A stretch of DNA of 64,000 bases from Vibrio sp. ED004. GTDB taxonomy: Bacteria; Pseudomonadota; Gammaproteobacteria; Enterobacterales; Vibrionaceae. Positions 43,144 through 52,700 of this stretch are shown here, in pieces. The notes beneath the pieces were generated by a model. It searched no databases. It was not told the DNA's origin and saw only the letters and a program-made list of their open reading frames with translations. Position 1 is the first letter of the stretch. Every line of letters begins with the position of its first letter. The DNA lies in the NCBI RefSeq assembly GCF_023206395.1, contig NZ_CP066149.1, positions 2,108,001-2,172,000 on the forward strand. Direction: 5' to 3'. Both the position numbers and the translations under genes were made by a program.

Positions 43144-44511
43144 CTACTCAAATAACTCTTGGTGAAGTTTCTGAATCGCTAACTTAGAAACAGACTCATT
43201 TAGCAGGAAGCACAGGTTATGAGGGCTTGCGCCGTAACAAATCATACGCAGATTAAAATCTTCTAGAGTTCCGAATACTTGCTTTGCATAGCCTTTGCTT
43301 TCACTCATGTTATTACCAATAAGAGCAACAAGGCACAGGTCATGCTCAATATCGACAGAACACAGTTCTTCAAGCTCAATACGCGCTGCTTCTGGTAATT
43401 CAGGAGCACCACCTGATGTATCTGTTTGATCCAGCGTAAGTGAAACGCTGATCTCTGATGTGGTGATCAGATCGACGGAGATCTTATGTTTAGCAAGGAT
43501 CTCGAACACTTTCGCTAAGAAGCCATAAGCATGGAACATATTAGCACTGCGCAGCGTAACCATAGTTTGGTTGCAGCGCAGGGCAAGTGCTCTGAACAGA
43601 GGAGAGCTTTCTACTTGCTGGCGAATCCAAGTTCCACCTAGCTCTGGTGCTTTCGATGAACCAACAAAAACAGGGATTTGGTGGCGTAGTGCAGGCACTA
43701 GTGTTGATGGGTGCAAGATCTTCGCGCCGAAGTTTGCCATTTCCGATGCTTCACTGAAGCTGATTTCTGGGATAGGAGAAGCTTTAGGTGCAATACGTGG
43801 ATCGGTAGTATAGATACCCGGAACATCAGTCCAGATCTCTAAGCCAATCGCTTGTACAGATTCTGCAATAAGTGCTGCTGAGTAATCGCTGCCACCACGG
43901 CCTAATGTAGTGGTGTTGCTTTCGCTATCAGCACCGATAAAACCTTGAGTAACGACAACTTGTTGTTGGCACAGTGGAATCAGTTTATCTTTTGCTAAAG
44001 TGGCAATATCTTCTAGCTGTGGTTCTGCTTTTCCGAAATCATCATTGGTGCGCATCACTTCTCGAATATCAAAGCGAACTGCGGGTGTTCCGCGCTCGCG
44101 AATTATTTGAGCTAGGATGTGTGTCGACATCAACTCACCACATGCTACAAGGTGATCAGTCAGCTTAGTACTTGCTTGAAATGATGCTGCTTCTGCTGCG
44201 CTCGCAATGTCATCAAGAATGTTATGAACTTCTTTTTCGATGCTGATTGGATCCGCAAGTTGGTCAAGAATAGCATTGTGGATGTCAGCTAACTGCGTCA
44301 TCAATTCTTGGCGGCGAGCTTTGTCCTGAATTCCATTTGCGAGTTCCACAAGCAAGTTGGTCACGCCAGAACACGCGCTACTTACGACCAGTTTCGTATT
44401 TGAGTTGTTTTCAATAATGGCAGCACAACGGCTCATTGCTTCAAAGTTGGCGACACTTGTTCCACCAAACTTAGCGACATTAAAAGAACCAGCTACATTA
44501 GATGCACTCAC
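43144..44511 (-). CDS. lysC: Lysine-sensitive aspartokinase III
   Basis: Phosphorylates aspartate, the first step to lysine, threonine, methionine and diaminopimelate. The 455-residue product has the kinase N-terminus VAKFGGTSVANFEAM, a nucleotide-site block TLGRGGSDYSAALIAE near 205, and two C-terminal ACT domains (about 310-455). It lacks a homoserine dehydrogenase domain, and its length fits AK III (E. coli 449). GTG start at 44511 after GGGAG. A lysine riboswitch lies in its leader, matching lysine control. Confidence 0.96.
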   Translation of the reverse strand: MSASNVAGSFNVAKFGGTSVANFEAMSRCAAIIENNSNTKLVVSSACSGVTNLLVELANGIQDKARRQELMTQLADIHNAILDQLADPISIEKEVHNILDDIASAAEAASFQASTKLTDHLVACGELMSTHILAQIIRERGTPAVRFDIREVMRTNDDFGKAEPQLEDIATLAKDKLIPLCQQQVVVTQGFIGADSESNTTTLGRGGSDYSAALIAESVQAIGLEIWTDVPGIYTTDPRIAPKASPIPEISFSEASEMANFGAKILHPSTLVPALRHQIPVFVGSSKAPELGGTWIRQQVESSPLFRALALRCNQTMVTLRSANMFHAYGFLAKVFEILAKHKISVDLITTSEISVSLTLDQTDTSGGAPELPEAARIELEELCSVDIEHDLCLVALIGNNMSESKGYAKQVFGTLEDFNLRMICYGASPHNLCFLLNESVSKLAIQKLHQELFE

Positions 44512-44644
44512 GATATATCTCCCACGACTTCCTAAAATAAAATTACGGTTGGGTAATCCAACGTCCGATGTTTTTCGAAGAGAGTTTTAGAGCAAAAAGA
44601 GAGGAATTATTAGAATAGTAACCTCAGAAGCTCTTCACCATATA

Positions 44645-44807
44645 GAAATGGCGACAGTTGAAGGGATTCAGCCCGCTCAACCGACAATAAAGGTCCTGCA
44701 TCCTTTTATTATCTCGGCACTGCTCCCCATAAATGTTTTGTATTGGAAATGCGGTTCCACAAAACATCTGCCTGGGCAGTGCTCCTCTTCTGCTAGATAG
44801 CCATTTC
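44645..44807 (-). promoter_or_regulatory. Lysine riboswitch (L box) upstream of lysC
   Basis: On the minus strand the leader carries the L-box cores: AGCAGAAGAGGAGCACTGCC, then GGGGAGCAGTGCCGAGATAA, then GAGCGGGCTGAATCCCTTC. GAAATGGC (44800-44807) pairs with GCCATTTC (44645-44652) to close P1. The order and sequences match the E. coli lysC aptamer closely. Between it and lysC lie about 130 bases with GAAGAGCTTC and a conserved TGAGGTTACTATT stretch, a likely expression platform; no clear intrinsic terminator is seen, so control may be at translation. Confidence 0.92.
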
Positions 44808-44973
44808 ATTGAACGTGTTTGCGGTAACAATGTCAATCCGTAACTTGAGATAATTGAAAAATAATTTTAACAATTATGTGACAGTGGTTTGACCTCAATA
44901 CTTATGGCTAATTGCTGAGGTAATCAATTTGCTTTAGGGTGGATTGTTCACAACATTAACGTAAGGGATGTAC

Positions 44974-46113
44974 ATGTCTAATTTAACACTCACTGCTGCT
45001 ATCGATAGCTTTTATCCACCACACCGAACGTTAATGGGACCAGGTCCTTCTGATATCTCACCTCAAGTACTGCAAGCTTTGAGTCGTCCAACCATCGGTC
45101 ATCTAGATCCACTGTTTATTGCGATGATGGATGAGCTAAAACAGCTTCTTAAATACGCTTTCCAAACGGAAAATGAATTTACGATTGCCGTTTCTGCACC
45201 GGGTAGTGCAGGTATGGAAACCTGTTTTGTTAACTTGATTGAACCTGGAGAGAAGGTGATCGTTTGCCGTAACGGTGTTTTCGGTGAACGTATGCGCGAG
45301 AATGTTGTTCGCTGCGGTGGTGAAGCGATTCTTGTCGATGACGAGTGGGGCAAGCCTGTTTCTGTCGAGAAAGTAGAAAAAGCATTGGCAGAAAACCCCG
45401 ATGCTGTTGCTGTCGCGTTTGTGCATGCCGAGACATCAACTGGAGCGCTATCGGATGCTCAAGCTATCTCGGCTATTGCTCGTCAGTTTGATGCCTTAAC
45501 GATTGTTGATGCAGTAACTTCGTTAGGTGGTGTTCCGTTGTTGGTCGATGAATGGCAGCTTGATGCGGTTTATTCGGGAAGCCAGAAATGTCTATCTTGT
45601 GTGCCGGGTTTGTCTCCAGTGACTTTCTCTCAGCGTGCTGTCGAGAAAATGAAGGCGCGTCAATCACCAGTACAAAGTTGGTTCTTAGATCAGAGCTTGG
45701 TATTAGGTTATTGGAGTGGCGAAGGTAAGCGTAGCTATCACCATACTGCACCTGTAAACAGTCTTTATGCGCTACATGAGTCTCTTGTGCTGCTGAAAAA
45801 TGAAGGCTTAGATAATGCTTGGTCTCGCCATCACGCTATGCACCAAGAGTTGAAAGAAGGTGTTGAAGCACTAGGATTGAAGTTTGTAGTTGATGAGGAG
45901 AGCCGCTTACCACAACTTAATGCGCTTTATTTCCCTGAAGGGATTGATGAAGCAAAAATCAGAACTCAGCTTTTAGAAGAGTATAACCTTGAGATTGGTG
46001 CAGGACTTGGTTCTCTAGCGGGCAAAGCGTGGCGTATCGGCCTAATGGGCTATGGTGCGCGAAAAGAGAATGTCGCGTTGTGCCTAAAAGCGCTAAAAGA
46101 TGTTTTGAAATAG
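44974..46113 (+). CDS. Class V aminotransferase (alanine/serine-glyoxylate type)
   Basis: PLP-dependent enzyme of 379 residues. The N-terminus LMGPGPSDISPQVLQAL and SAPGSAGMETCFVNL fit the alanine-glyoxylate/serine-glyoxylate/(S)-ureidoglycine group of class V. DAVTSLGG near 186 and the PLP lysine in YSGSQKCLSC near 207 are visible, as is IGLMGYGARKENV near the end. Start at 44974 has TAAGGG 6 bases upstream; an ATG two codons earlier lacks spacing. It is divergent from lysC. The true amino donor and acceptor cannot be told from sequence. Confidence 0.88.
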   Translation: MSNLTLTAAIDSFYPPHRTLMGPGPSDISPQVLQALSRPTIGHLDPLFIAMMDELKQLLKYAFQTENEFTIAVSAPGSAGMETCFVNLIEPGEKVIVCRNGVFGERMRENVVRCGGEAILVDDEWGKPVSVEKVEKALAENPDAVAVAFVHAETSTGALSDAQAISAIARQFDALTIVDAVTSLGGVPLLVDEWQLDAVYSGSQKCLSCVPGLSPVTFSQRAVEKMKARQSPVQSWFLDQSLVLGYWSGEGKRSYHHTAPVNSLYALHESLVLLKNEGLDNAWSRHHAMHQELKEGVEALGLKFVVDEESRLPQLNALYFPEGIDEAKIRTQLLEEYNLEIGAGLGSLAGKAWRIGLMGYGARKENVALCLKALKDVLK

Positions 46114-46131
46114 CTGCAATAAACTGAAATT

Positions 46132-46168
46132 AAAAAAAAAGCGCACGAGAGATCGTGCGCTTTTTTTT
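46132..46168. terminator. Strong terminator after the aminotransferase
   Basis: GCGCACGA, loop GAGA, TCGTGCGC, flanked by nine A residues before and eight T residues after, so potentially bidirectional. Confidence 0.92.
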
Positions 46169-46174
46169 GTTTTC

Positions 46175-46785
46175 AGCCCTAAACCACCTACTTCAGTAGG
46201 TGGTTATCATTCAGTTTGGCTTTGCCTGTAGTTCTACCCATGTTAAATGCTCCCTTGATTTTTAGCGAAGTCAAAGAGGACAAATAACATGAGCAGATAT
46301 AATCAAGCTTCCCACGTATTTTGAGATGTCAATATCACATAGTGTGGACACCAAAGTATCGATTTAGGATTTTGAAAAACAATGTAGGTAAAGAAGTTTA
46401 TCGATGTATAAACGTTTACTGTAATCAACTTGGATGTGAAGTCGTTGAATTAAACGTTCAAGTTGACCACGTGCACTTGGTAGTAAAAGTTCCGCCTAAG
46501 TTATCGATATCCAAGTTGATGGGCGTATTGAAAGGCAAAATAGCTTTAAAACTCTTTAGTAAATTTCCATATTTAAGGAGAAACAAACTCTGGGGTAACC
46601 ACTTTTGGCAAAGGGGCTATTTTGTCGATAGCGTAGGGGTTAATGAAGAAATCATTCGACGCTATGTAAGACATCAAGAGAAAAAAGAGCGCGTGGAGCA
46701 GCAGCAATTGGCGTTGGACTAAACAAAGGCCCCCTTTTAGGGGGCTCACATAAAGCCACCTTCTTTAGAAGGTGGTAATTTACTT
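46175..46785 (+). mobile_element. IS200/IS605-group element
   Basis: About 610 bases with a Y1 transposase gene and a subterminal hairpin at each end instead of inverted repeats. The left is ACCACCTAC-TTCA-GTAGGTGGT (46183-46204); the right is CCACCTTC-TTTA-GAAGGTGG (46756-46775). The two hairpins are similar, as expected for TnpA recognition. A further hairpin GCCCCC/GGGGGC (46729-46745) follows the gene. There is no tnpB. Ends are estimated; these elements make no target duplication. Confidence 0.85.
46289..46722 (+). pseudogene. tnpA: IS200/IS605 transposase TnpA, frameshifted
   Basis: ATG at 46289 (ribosome binding site AAGAGG) opens MSRYNQASHVF, then a stop after 11 codons. One base later in frame, RCQYHIVWTPKYRF continues to the normal end. 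Restoring one G in TTTTGAGATG (to TTGGAG) would give an intact protein of 144 residues. The HUH motif is VDHVHLVV and the nucleophile tyrosine is likely that in RRYVRHQ. Either the element is dead or the G was lost in sequencing: the same TTGGAG-to-TTGAG change is seen in two 16S copies. Confidence 0.85.
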
Positions 46786-46829
46786 TTTCTAAAGATAAGA
46801 CGCGGAAGTCATACCTCGTTAGTTGCTAA

Positions 46830-48593
46830 CTACTCTGCCGACGAGACGTTGTTCTCAGCTTGAGATATTTTCTTATACTGAACCTTTGAAAAGTCTCTAT
46901 TAGGGAATAAAAATTTCGCTTCGCTGCGGATTTGTTCCGCTTTGCTTTCCTCTCCGAGCCCTTGATAAGCAAGAATCAAATTACTGTAGAACGCTGGTCT
47001 TGGTTTACTCTTTATGATTTCTAGCGACCAATCGATATAGGGTTGAATAAGGCTAGGGTCGACTTTGTACAAACCAATATTAAGGTAAGTGCTGTATATG
47101 TCCCAATCGTAGCGATCTATCCAGACGACTGGGTTAGTCACTTGTTTGAGAATATCTGGGTTTTTAGGTTTAGATAGCTCGAATTTAGTCAGTACATAGT
47201 TAGTGTGTAGCGCGCTCAACATATAGAAGCTCACTAAGATCGGTAACACCAAGCTGCTCACTCTAAACAAGGTTTTACTGATTATGCTGAACGGCTGCTG
47301 ATAGTGACGTGAGGCACGCTGATCCACCCAGTAAATCAGAATGATGAAGGTTATCCAATGAATCGCCGAATGATAAAACGGGTACTCTAGCTGAGAGTGC
47401 AAGAGTATCGGTATAAACAGAGCAAGTAATGCTAGACGCGTGCCATTTGCTGAACTTGCTATACGAGACATCACTAACACCGCGGCAATCAAGATACCTA
47501 TGATTGGTACTATGCCACCTTCAACCCCCCAAAACAGAAACTCATTGTGCGGGTGATCCATAGAAGGAAGCCCCGGATGATAATTTGAGTTCAGTTGATG
47601 CTGACGAGCGGTATATAGTGTGTATTCAGATTCGAATTTTCCGTAGCCATAACCGGTAAATGGCTTTTCGATCATCATGTCTAATGCTTGTGGAAAGGTG
47701 TAAGCGCGCGGGCTTTCTAAGTTCGCTTTCTTGCTAGCGATACTATCTGTAGCGCTAAGGTTTATTACGGTAAACGCAACCACGATACCGACAGCAACGG
47801 ATGCACACCAGCCGTAGAAGCGTTTCTTGGTCGAGAATTTGTAAAGGTAAGGCAGAATACATACAAACCCGATGAGCGCTGCCAACCACCCTGTGCGTGA
47901 TGCGATGATGATCAGTAGTGGCACGGTTAACGTTGGAGTCAGATACAATAAGAAAGATTCGCTGATCTTGTGATTATACTTAGCGGGCTGTCTTGCTAAA
48001 AGGTAAGCAGAAAGTACAAAACCAGTTGCTAGGAAGCTAGCCATCACATTGGGTTGCTGGAATATTCCGTAAGGGCGATTAGCCGCGGTGTTGTAACCAA
48101 ATAGATTACCTGGTTCTAATAAGAAATATTGTACATAACCAAATAGCGCTTGTATGACGACAGCTAATACGATGAACCACAGCATACGTTGTTTGTGTTT
48201 ATTACTGAATTTGAACTGCTGAAGGACTACGAATAAAGCAAAACCTGCCCATAACCCAAGTAATCGACCTGAAGCCCCTTCCGGCGAAGCATTGCTGTAT
48301 AGAATCGGCAATGTGAGTATCACGCAGCTGATCAGCAAGCCTATGGTTAACTTGGAATACTTGAGTACTCGATTGGTCGCGAGTTGGTAAAAGCCAATCG
48401 CTAAGGTGAAGCTCAGTGCTAACCAAGTAGTAGGGTTAAAGGATAGAGCAAGGCCAGAGCCTCCTAGGTTGGGCATGAAGAAATGCATGGCGAGTAAGAA
48501 CACAACAGCTAATGAAGCGAGGAATGCTTTGTTGAGTGGTAACTGAGTGATCTGATTTTCTAGCTGGGTACCGCTAGTATGTATTGTTGCCAT
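46830..48593 (-). CDS. pglL: PglL-type O-oligosaccharyltransferase / O-antigen ligase family
   Basis: Inner-membrane protein of 587 residues with about a dozen hydrophobic segments in the first 440 and a soluble C-terminal part. It contains the PglL signature RPYGIFQQPNVMASFLATG near 173 and a large periplasmic loop with DHPHNEFLFWGVEGG near 346, the Wzy_C/WaaL histidine region. Members transfer lipid-linked glycans to pilin-like proteins or lipid A core. V. cholerae has a PglL at, as I recall, the same locus beside uvrA. The acceptor is unknown; pilins of the nearby MSHA locus are one possibility. Confidence 0.8.
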   Translation of the reverse strand: MATIHTSGTQLENQITQLPLNKAFLASLAVVFLLAMHFFMPNLGGSGLALSFNPTTWLALSFTLAIGFYQLATNRVLKYSKLTIGLLISCVILTLPILYSNASPEGASGRLLGLWAGFALFVVLQQFKFSNKHKQRMLWFIVLAVVIQALFGYVQYFLLEPGNLFGYNTAANRPYGIFQQPNVMASFLATGFVLSAYLLARQPAKYNHKISESFLLYLTPTLTVPLLIIIASRTGWLAALIGFVCILPYLYKFSTKKRFYGWCASVAVGIVVAFTVINLSATDSIASKKANLESPRAYTFPQALDMMIEKPFTGYGYGKFESEYTLYTARQHQLNSNYHPGLPSMDHPHNEFLFWGVEGGIVPIIGILIAAVLVMSRIASSANGTRLALLALFIPILLHSQLEYPFYHSAIHWITFIILIYWVDQRASRHYQQPFSIISKTLFRVSSLVLPILVSFYMLSALHTNYVLTKFELSKPKNPDILKQVTNPVVWIDRYDWDIYSTYLNIGLYKVDPSLIQPYIDWSLEIIKSKPRPAFYSNLILAYQGLGEESKAEQIRSEAKFLFPNRDFSKVQYKKISQAENNVSSAE

Positions 48594-48605
48594 AAATCCC
48601 TAACC

Positions 48606-48646
48606 TTATAAAAACAGAGCTTGTTCCTTTTGAAACAAGCTCTGTT
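48606..48646 (-). terminator. Intrinsic terminator of uvrA
   Basis: On the minus strand AACAGAGCTTGTT pairs over 13 bases with AACAAGCTCTGTT and is followed by TTTTA, between uvrA and the pglL-like gene. Confidence 0.85.
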
Positions 48647-48689
48647 ACTTTAACATTTTTCTGTCTGTTAGCAGGGCGCTATTTTACAC

Positions 48690-51521
48690 CTAGTTCAAAT
48701 TTAACATAGGCTTAAGGAAGCGAGCGGTATGCGAACCTTCGACCAATGCCACATCTTCAGGTGTACCCTCTGCAACAATCTCACCACCGCCTTGACCACC
48801 TTCTGGGCCTAAATCTAAGATCCAGTCGGCTGTTTTTACGACATCTAGATTGTGTTCAATCACGACAACCGTATTGCCGTGATCACGCAGTCGATGCAGT
48901 ACCGTTAATAGCTGCTGGATATCGTGGAAATGAAGACCTGTTGTTGGCTCATCGAGAATGTATAAGGTTTTACCTGTATCTCGTTTAGACAGCTCGCGAG
49001 CCAATTTAACACGTTGTGCTTCGCCGCCAGATAAGGTAGTTGCCGCTTGGCCTAAGCGAATGTAAGAAAGACCCACATCCATAAGCGTTTGCAGTTTACG
49101 TGCAATCACTGGAACTGGATTAAAGAACTCACGCGCATCTTCAACAGTCATCTCAAGAACTTCGTCGATGGTTTTACCCTTGTAGCGAACTTCTAGTGTT
49201 TCACGGTTGTAGCGCTTACCTTTACATACATCACACGGTACATACACATCCGGTAAGAAGTGCATCTCTACCTTGATAACACCATCGCCCTGACACGCTT
49301 CACAGCGCCCGCCACGTACGTTAAAGCTGAATCTTCCCGCTTTGTAACCGCGTGAACGTGACTCTTGTGTGCCAGCAAACAGCTCTCGAATAGGAGTGAA
49401 GATACCAGTATAGGTCGCAGGGTTTGATCTTGGTGTGCGACCTATTGGGCTTTGATCAATGTCGATCACTTTGTCGAAATGCTCTAGTCCTTTAATCTTT
49501 TTATGTTTTGCCGGTACAGCCGTGGTTGCACCATTAAGTTGAGTGTGAGCAACTTTGAAGAAGGTATCGTTAATTAACGTCGATTTACCTGAACCCGATA
49601 CGCCCGTAATACAGCTAAATAATCCCACTGGAATAGTTGCCGTCACATTCTTTAGGTTGTTGCCTGTCGCTCCAACGATCTCTACGACTTTCTTCTTGTC
49701 GATTGGTGTTCGTTGTTTTGGTACTTCAATTTCTTTCACACCACTCAGATATTGGCCTGTCAAAGAGTTCGGGGTGTCGATGATGTCTTGCATGGTGCCT
49801 TCTGCGACTACGTGACCACCGTGAACACCAGCGCCAGGGCCAATATCGATGACATGGTCTGCACAGCGAATGGCATCTTCATCATGCTCTACTACAAGTA
49901 CAGTATTACCCAAGTCTCTTAAGTGGATTAAGGTTTGTAGTAGGCGCTCATTATCACGCTGGTGGAGGCCAATTGACGGCTCATCCAATACATACATAAC
50001 ACCCACTAAGCCAGCACCGATCTGACTTGCTAGACGAATTCGTTGTGCCTCACCACCAGACAGAGTTTCAGCACTGCGTGATAGGTTAAGGTAGTTCAAA
50101 CCAACGTTAACCAAGAAATGTAGGCGGTCATTGATCTCTTTCATCACTTTATCAGCGATCTGCCCACGTTGACCGTCTAGCTTCAACTCTTGGAAAAATT
50201 GCAGTGCGTCAGCAATGCTGAGTTCAACGATTTCAGGCAGTGTTGTATCACCAATGAAGACATTGCGAGCCTCTAATCTCAGGCGAGTACCGTCACAACT
50301 AGAACATGATTTCGTTGAGATGTATTTGGCAAGATCTTCTCGAACTGAGCTTGATTCAGTATCACGGTAGCGACGCTCGAGCGTATTTAAAATACCTTCA
50401 AACGGGTGACGTTTTACGCGGATATCGCCACGATCATTGATGTATTTGAATTCAACCTCAGTACGGCCAGAACCTTTGAGAATGATCTCTTGAGTCTTCT
50501 TCGGCAGAGAATTAAACGGCGCAAACAGATCGAAACCATAATGCTCTGACAGTGATGTTAGCATCTGGAAATAGTAGTAGTTCTTTTGATCCCAGCCTTT
50601 AATCGCACCTTCAGCGATGCTTAGGTTTTCATCCAAGATTACTCTACTCGGGTCAAAGTATTGCTGAACACCAAGTCCATCACACGTGCCACATGCGCCT
50701 GCTGGGTTATTGAATGAGAACAAGCGAGGCTCAAGCTCTTGCATGCTGTAACCGCACTTTGGACAAGCGAAATTTGCTGAGAATACGATCTCTTCTTGGT
50801 CTGTTTCGTCCATCCAACCGACGACTGCAATACCGCCAGATAGCTCCAGTGTTGTTTCAAACGATTCAGCGAGTCGTTGCTGTAGATCAGGGCGAACTTT
50901 AAATCGGTCAACTACTACTTCAATGGTGTGTTTCTTGTGCAGTTCAAGTGTTGGTGGATCGGATAAATCGCAGGTTTCACCATCAATACGCGCTCGAATA
51001 AAGCCTTGAGCCGCTAAGTTTTCGAGTGTCTTTACGTGTTCGCCTTTACGCTCTTTAACGATCGGCGCAAGTAGCATCATTTTTGAGCCTGCAGGTAACT
51101 CAAGTACCTTGTCCACCATTTGGCTGATTGTTTGCGCAGCTAGGGGGATGTTGTGATCTGGACAGCGAGGTTCACCCACTCGAGCGTAAAGTAGTCTCAG
51201 GTAATCATAGACTTCGGTAATGGTACCTACGGTTGAGCGAGGGTTATGAGACGTCGATTTTTGCTCTATCGAGATAGCCGGAGATAAACCTTCGATGTGG
51301 TCTACATCGGGTTTTTCCATAAGAGATAGAAATTGGCGAGCGTAGGCAGACAAAGACTCAACATAGCGACGTTGTCCTTCTGCGTAGAGAGTATCAAACG
51401 CAAGTGACGACTTCCCTGAACCGGATAGCCCAGTGATAACCGTGAGCTTATCACGGGGAATCGTTAGGTTAACGTCTTTGAGGTTATGCGTACGAGCGCC
51501 TCTAATTTCTATTTTATCCAT
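48690..51521 (-). CDS. uvrA: Excinuclease ABC subunit A
   Basis: UvrA dimer finds bulky DNA lesions and loads UvrB. The 943 residues match E. coli UvrA (940). There are two ABC ATPase halves: Walker [10 protein letters not shown] near 32 and GVSGSGKST near 646, signature LSGGEAQR twice, and Walker [11 protein letters not shown] and [10 protein letters not shown]. Zinc fingers are CPKCG...CGTC near 253-280 and CEAC...CDVC near 740-767. A LexA box lies 65 bases before the start. Confidence 0.98.
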   Translation of the reverse strand: MDKIEIRGARTHNLKDVNLTIPRDKLTVITGLSGSGKSSLAFDTLYAEGQRRYVESLSAYARQFLSLMEKPDVDHIEGLSPAISIEQKSTSHNPRSTVGTITEVYDYLRLLYARVGEPRCPDHNIPLAAQTISQMVDKVLELPAGSKMMLLAPIVKERKGEHVKTLENLAAQGFIRARIDGETCDLSDPPTLELHKKHTIEVVVDRFKVRPDLQQRLAESFETTLELSGGIAVVGWMDETDQEEIVFSANFACPKCGYSMQELEPRLFSFNNPAGACGTCDGLGVQQYFDPSRVILDENLSIAEGAIKGWDQKNYYYFQMLTSLSEHYGFDLFAPFNSLPKKTQEIILKGSGRTEVEFKYINDRGDIRVKRHPFEGILNTLERRYRDTESSSVREDLAKYISTKSCSSCDGTRLRLEARNVFIGDTTLPEIVELSIADALQFFQELKLDGQRGQIADKVMKEINDRLHFLVNVGLNYLNLSRSAETLSGGEAQRIRLASQIGAGLVGVMYVLDEPSIGLHQRDNERLLQTLIHLRDLGNTVLVVEHDEDAIRCADHVIDIGPGAGVHGGHVVAEGTMQDIIDTPNSLTGQYLSGVKEIEVPKQRTPIDKKKVVEIVGATGNNLKNVTATIPVGLFSCITGVSGSGKSTLINDTFFKVAHTQLNGATTAVPAKHKKIKGLEHFDKVIDIDQSPIGRTPRSNPATYTGIFTPIRELFAGTQESRSRGYKAGRFSFNVRGGRCEACQGDGVIKVEMHFLPDVYVPCDVCKGKRYNRETLEVRYKGKTIDEVLEMTVEDAREFFNPVPVIARKLQTLMDVGLSYIRLGQAATTLSGGEAQRVKLARELSKRDTGKTLYILDEPTTGLHFHDIQQLLTVLHRLRDHGNTVVVIEHNLDVVKTADWILDLGPEGGQGGGEIVAEGTPEDVALVEGSHTARFLKPMLNLN

Positions 51522-51585
51522 CTCAACAGACCATGTAATTTTAAGTGGCTAAAGTATTACATAGAGTGAGATTTGTGCAAAGTTT

Positions 51586-51605
51586 TACTGGATAAAAAAA
51601 CAGTA
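51586..51605. promoter_or_regulatory. LexA (SOS) box for uvrA
   Basis: TACTGGATAAAAAAACAGTA fits the gammaproteobacterial TACTG-N10-CAGTA operator at every conserved position, in the uvrA promoter region. uvrA is an SOS gene in relatives. Confidence 0.88.
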
Positions 51606-51607
51606 AA

Positions 51608-51641
51608 TAAAAAAGGGCGACTCAAAGAGCCACCCTTTTAA
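51608..51641 (-). terminator. Intrinsic terminator of galU
   Basis: On the minus strand AAAAGGGTGGCTC pairs imperfectly with GAGTCGCCCTTTT and continues into T residues. It ends immediately before the LexA box of uvrA. Confidence 0.8.
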
Positions 51642-51670
51642 AACTCGAAACGTTACTTCTTATAGAACCG

Positions 51671-52543
51671 TTATGCTTCTTTTTGCGTTGAATGTTTGCC
51701 TAGCTCAACTTGTTTTTGGTCTTTCTTGTATAGGTTTTCAAAGCAGTAGTTTGTTGCTTCGATGTAGCCTTCAACACTACCACAGTCAAAACGTTGGCCT
51801 TTAAATTTGTAAGCCAATACACAGCCCGCTTTTGCTTGTTTAAGCAATGCATCGGTAATTTGGATCTCGCCACCTTTACCCGGTTCAGTCTGTTCGATCA
51901 GCTCGAAGATATCTGGAGTCAGAATATAGCGGCCAATAATCGCTAGGTTGCTTGGTGCTGTACCTTGTTCTGGTTTCTCTACCATGTCATCGACACGGAA
52001 AAGATCGTCTTTGATCATCTCGCCAGAGATAACACCGTATTTATGTGTCTCTTCTTCTGGTACTTCTTGTACTGCAACGATAGAGCAGCGGAACTGCTTG
52101 TATAGTGCAACCATTTGAGCCAGCACGCCTTGCTGCTCGTTCACACAAAGGTCATCGGCAAGCACAACTGCGAATGGTTCATCACCTACAAGCTCACGGC
52201 CTGTCAAGATCGCGTGACCTAAACCTTTCATCTCGCGTTGGCGAATGTAAGTGAAGTTTGCTGCTTCAATCGTTTCACGGATATTAACGAGAAGGTCTTC
52301 TTTATTGGTACCGCTGATCTGGTGCTCAAGCTCGTAGTTCTTATCGAAGTGATCCATGATTGAGTGCTTACCGCGGCCAGTAACAATACACATTCCGTCC
52401 ATACCAGCTTCGATTGCTTCTTCTACGCCGTATTCGATCAGCGGCTTGTTCACAACTGGCATCATTTCTTTCGGCATTGACTTAGTTGCTGGTAAAAAAC
52501 GTGTACCGTAGCCAGCTGCCGGGAAAAGGCACTTTTTGATCAT
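51671..52543 (-). CDS. galU: UTP-glucose-1-phosphate uridylyltransferase
   Basis: Makes UDP-glucose for LPS core, capsule and galactose metabolism. The 290-residue nucleotidyltransferase has CLFPAAGYGTRFLPATKSMPKEM with the signature GxGTRxLP-xTK at the N-terminus, KPLIEYGVEEA, AVVLADDLCVNE with the metal-binding Asp, VEKPEQGTAPSNLAIIGRYIL and FDCGSVEGYIEA. Its length fits bacterial GalU rather than RmlA. It lies between uvrA and the QstR-like gene on the same strand, with its own terminator. Confidence 0.97.
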   Translation of the reverse strand: MIKKCLFPAAGYGTRFLPATKSMPKEMMPVVNKPLIEYGVEEAIEAGMDGMCIVTGRGKHSIMDHFDKNYELEHQISGTNKEDLLVNIRETIEAANFTYIRQREMKGLGHAILTGRELVGDEPFAVVLADDLCVNEQQGVLAQMVALYKQFRCSIVAVQEVPEEETHKYGVISGEMIKDDLFRVDDMVEKPEQGTAPSNLAIIGRYILTPDIFELIEQTEPGKGGEIQITDALLKQAKAGCVLAYKFKGQRFDCGSVEGYIEATNYCFENLYKKDQKQVELGKHSTQKEA

Positions 52544-52700
52544 GGTAAGACCCTTTATCTATAATAATTATTGATTCAACCCGAGTGGTTGATATTTCTG
52601 AGGGCAACTCTAGCATAAGTTATGTCGAAAATTCAGCAACAATACCTATGGTTTATTAGAGCTTCCCTCAAAATTATCGCCAGTTTAAGAGGCGGATCAA

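Noticed and set aside
44624..44836. 70-codon open frame upstream of lysC
   Set aside because: It coincides with the lysine riboswitch, which explains the conservation.
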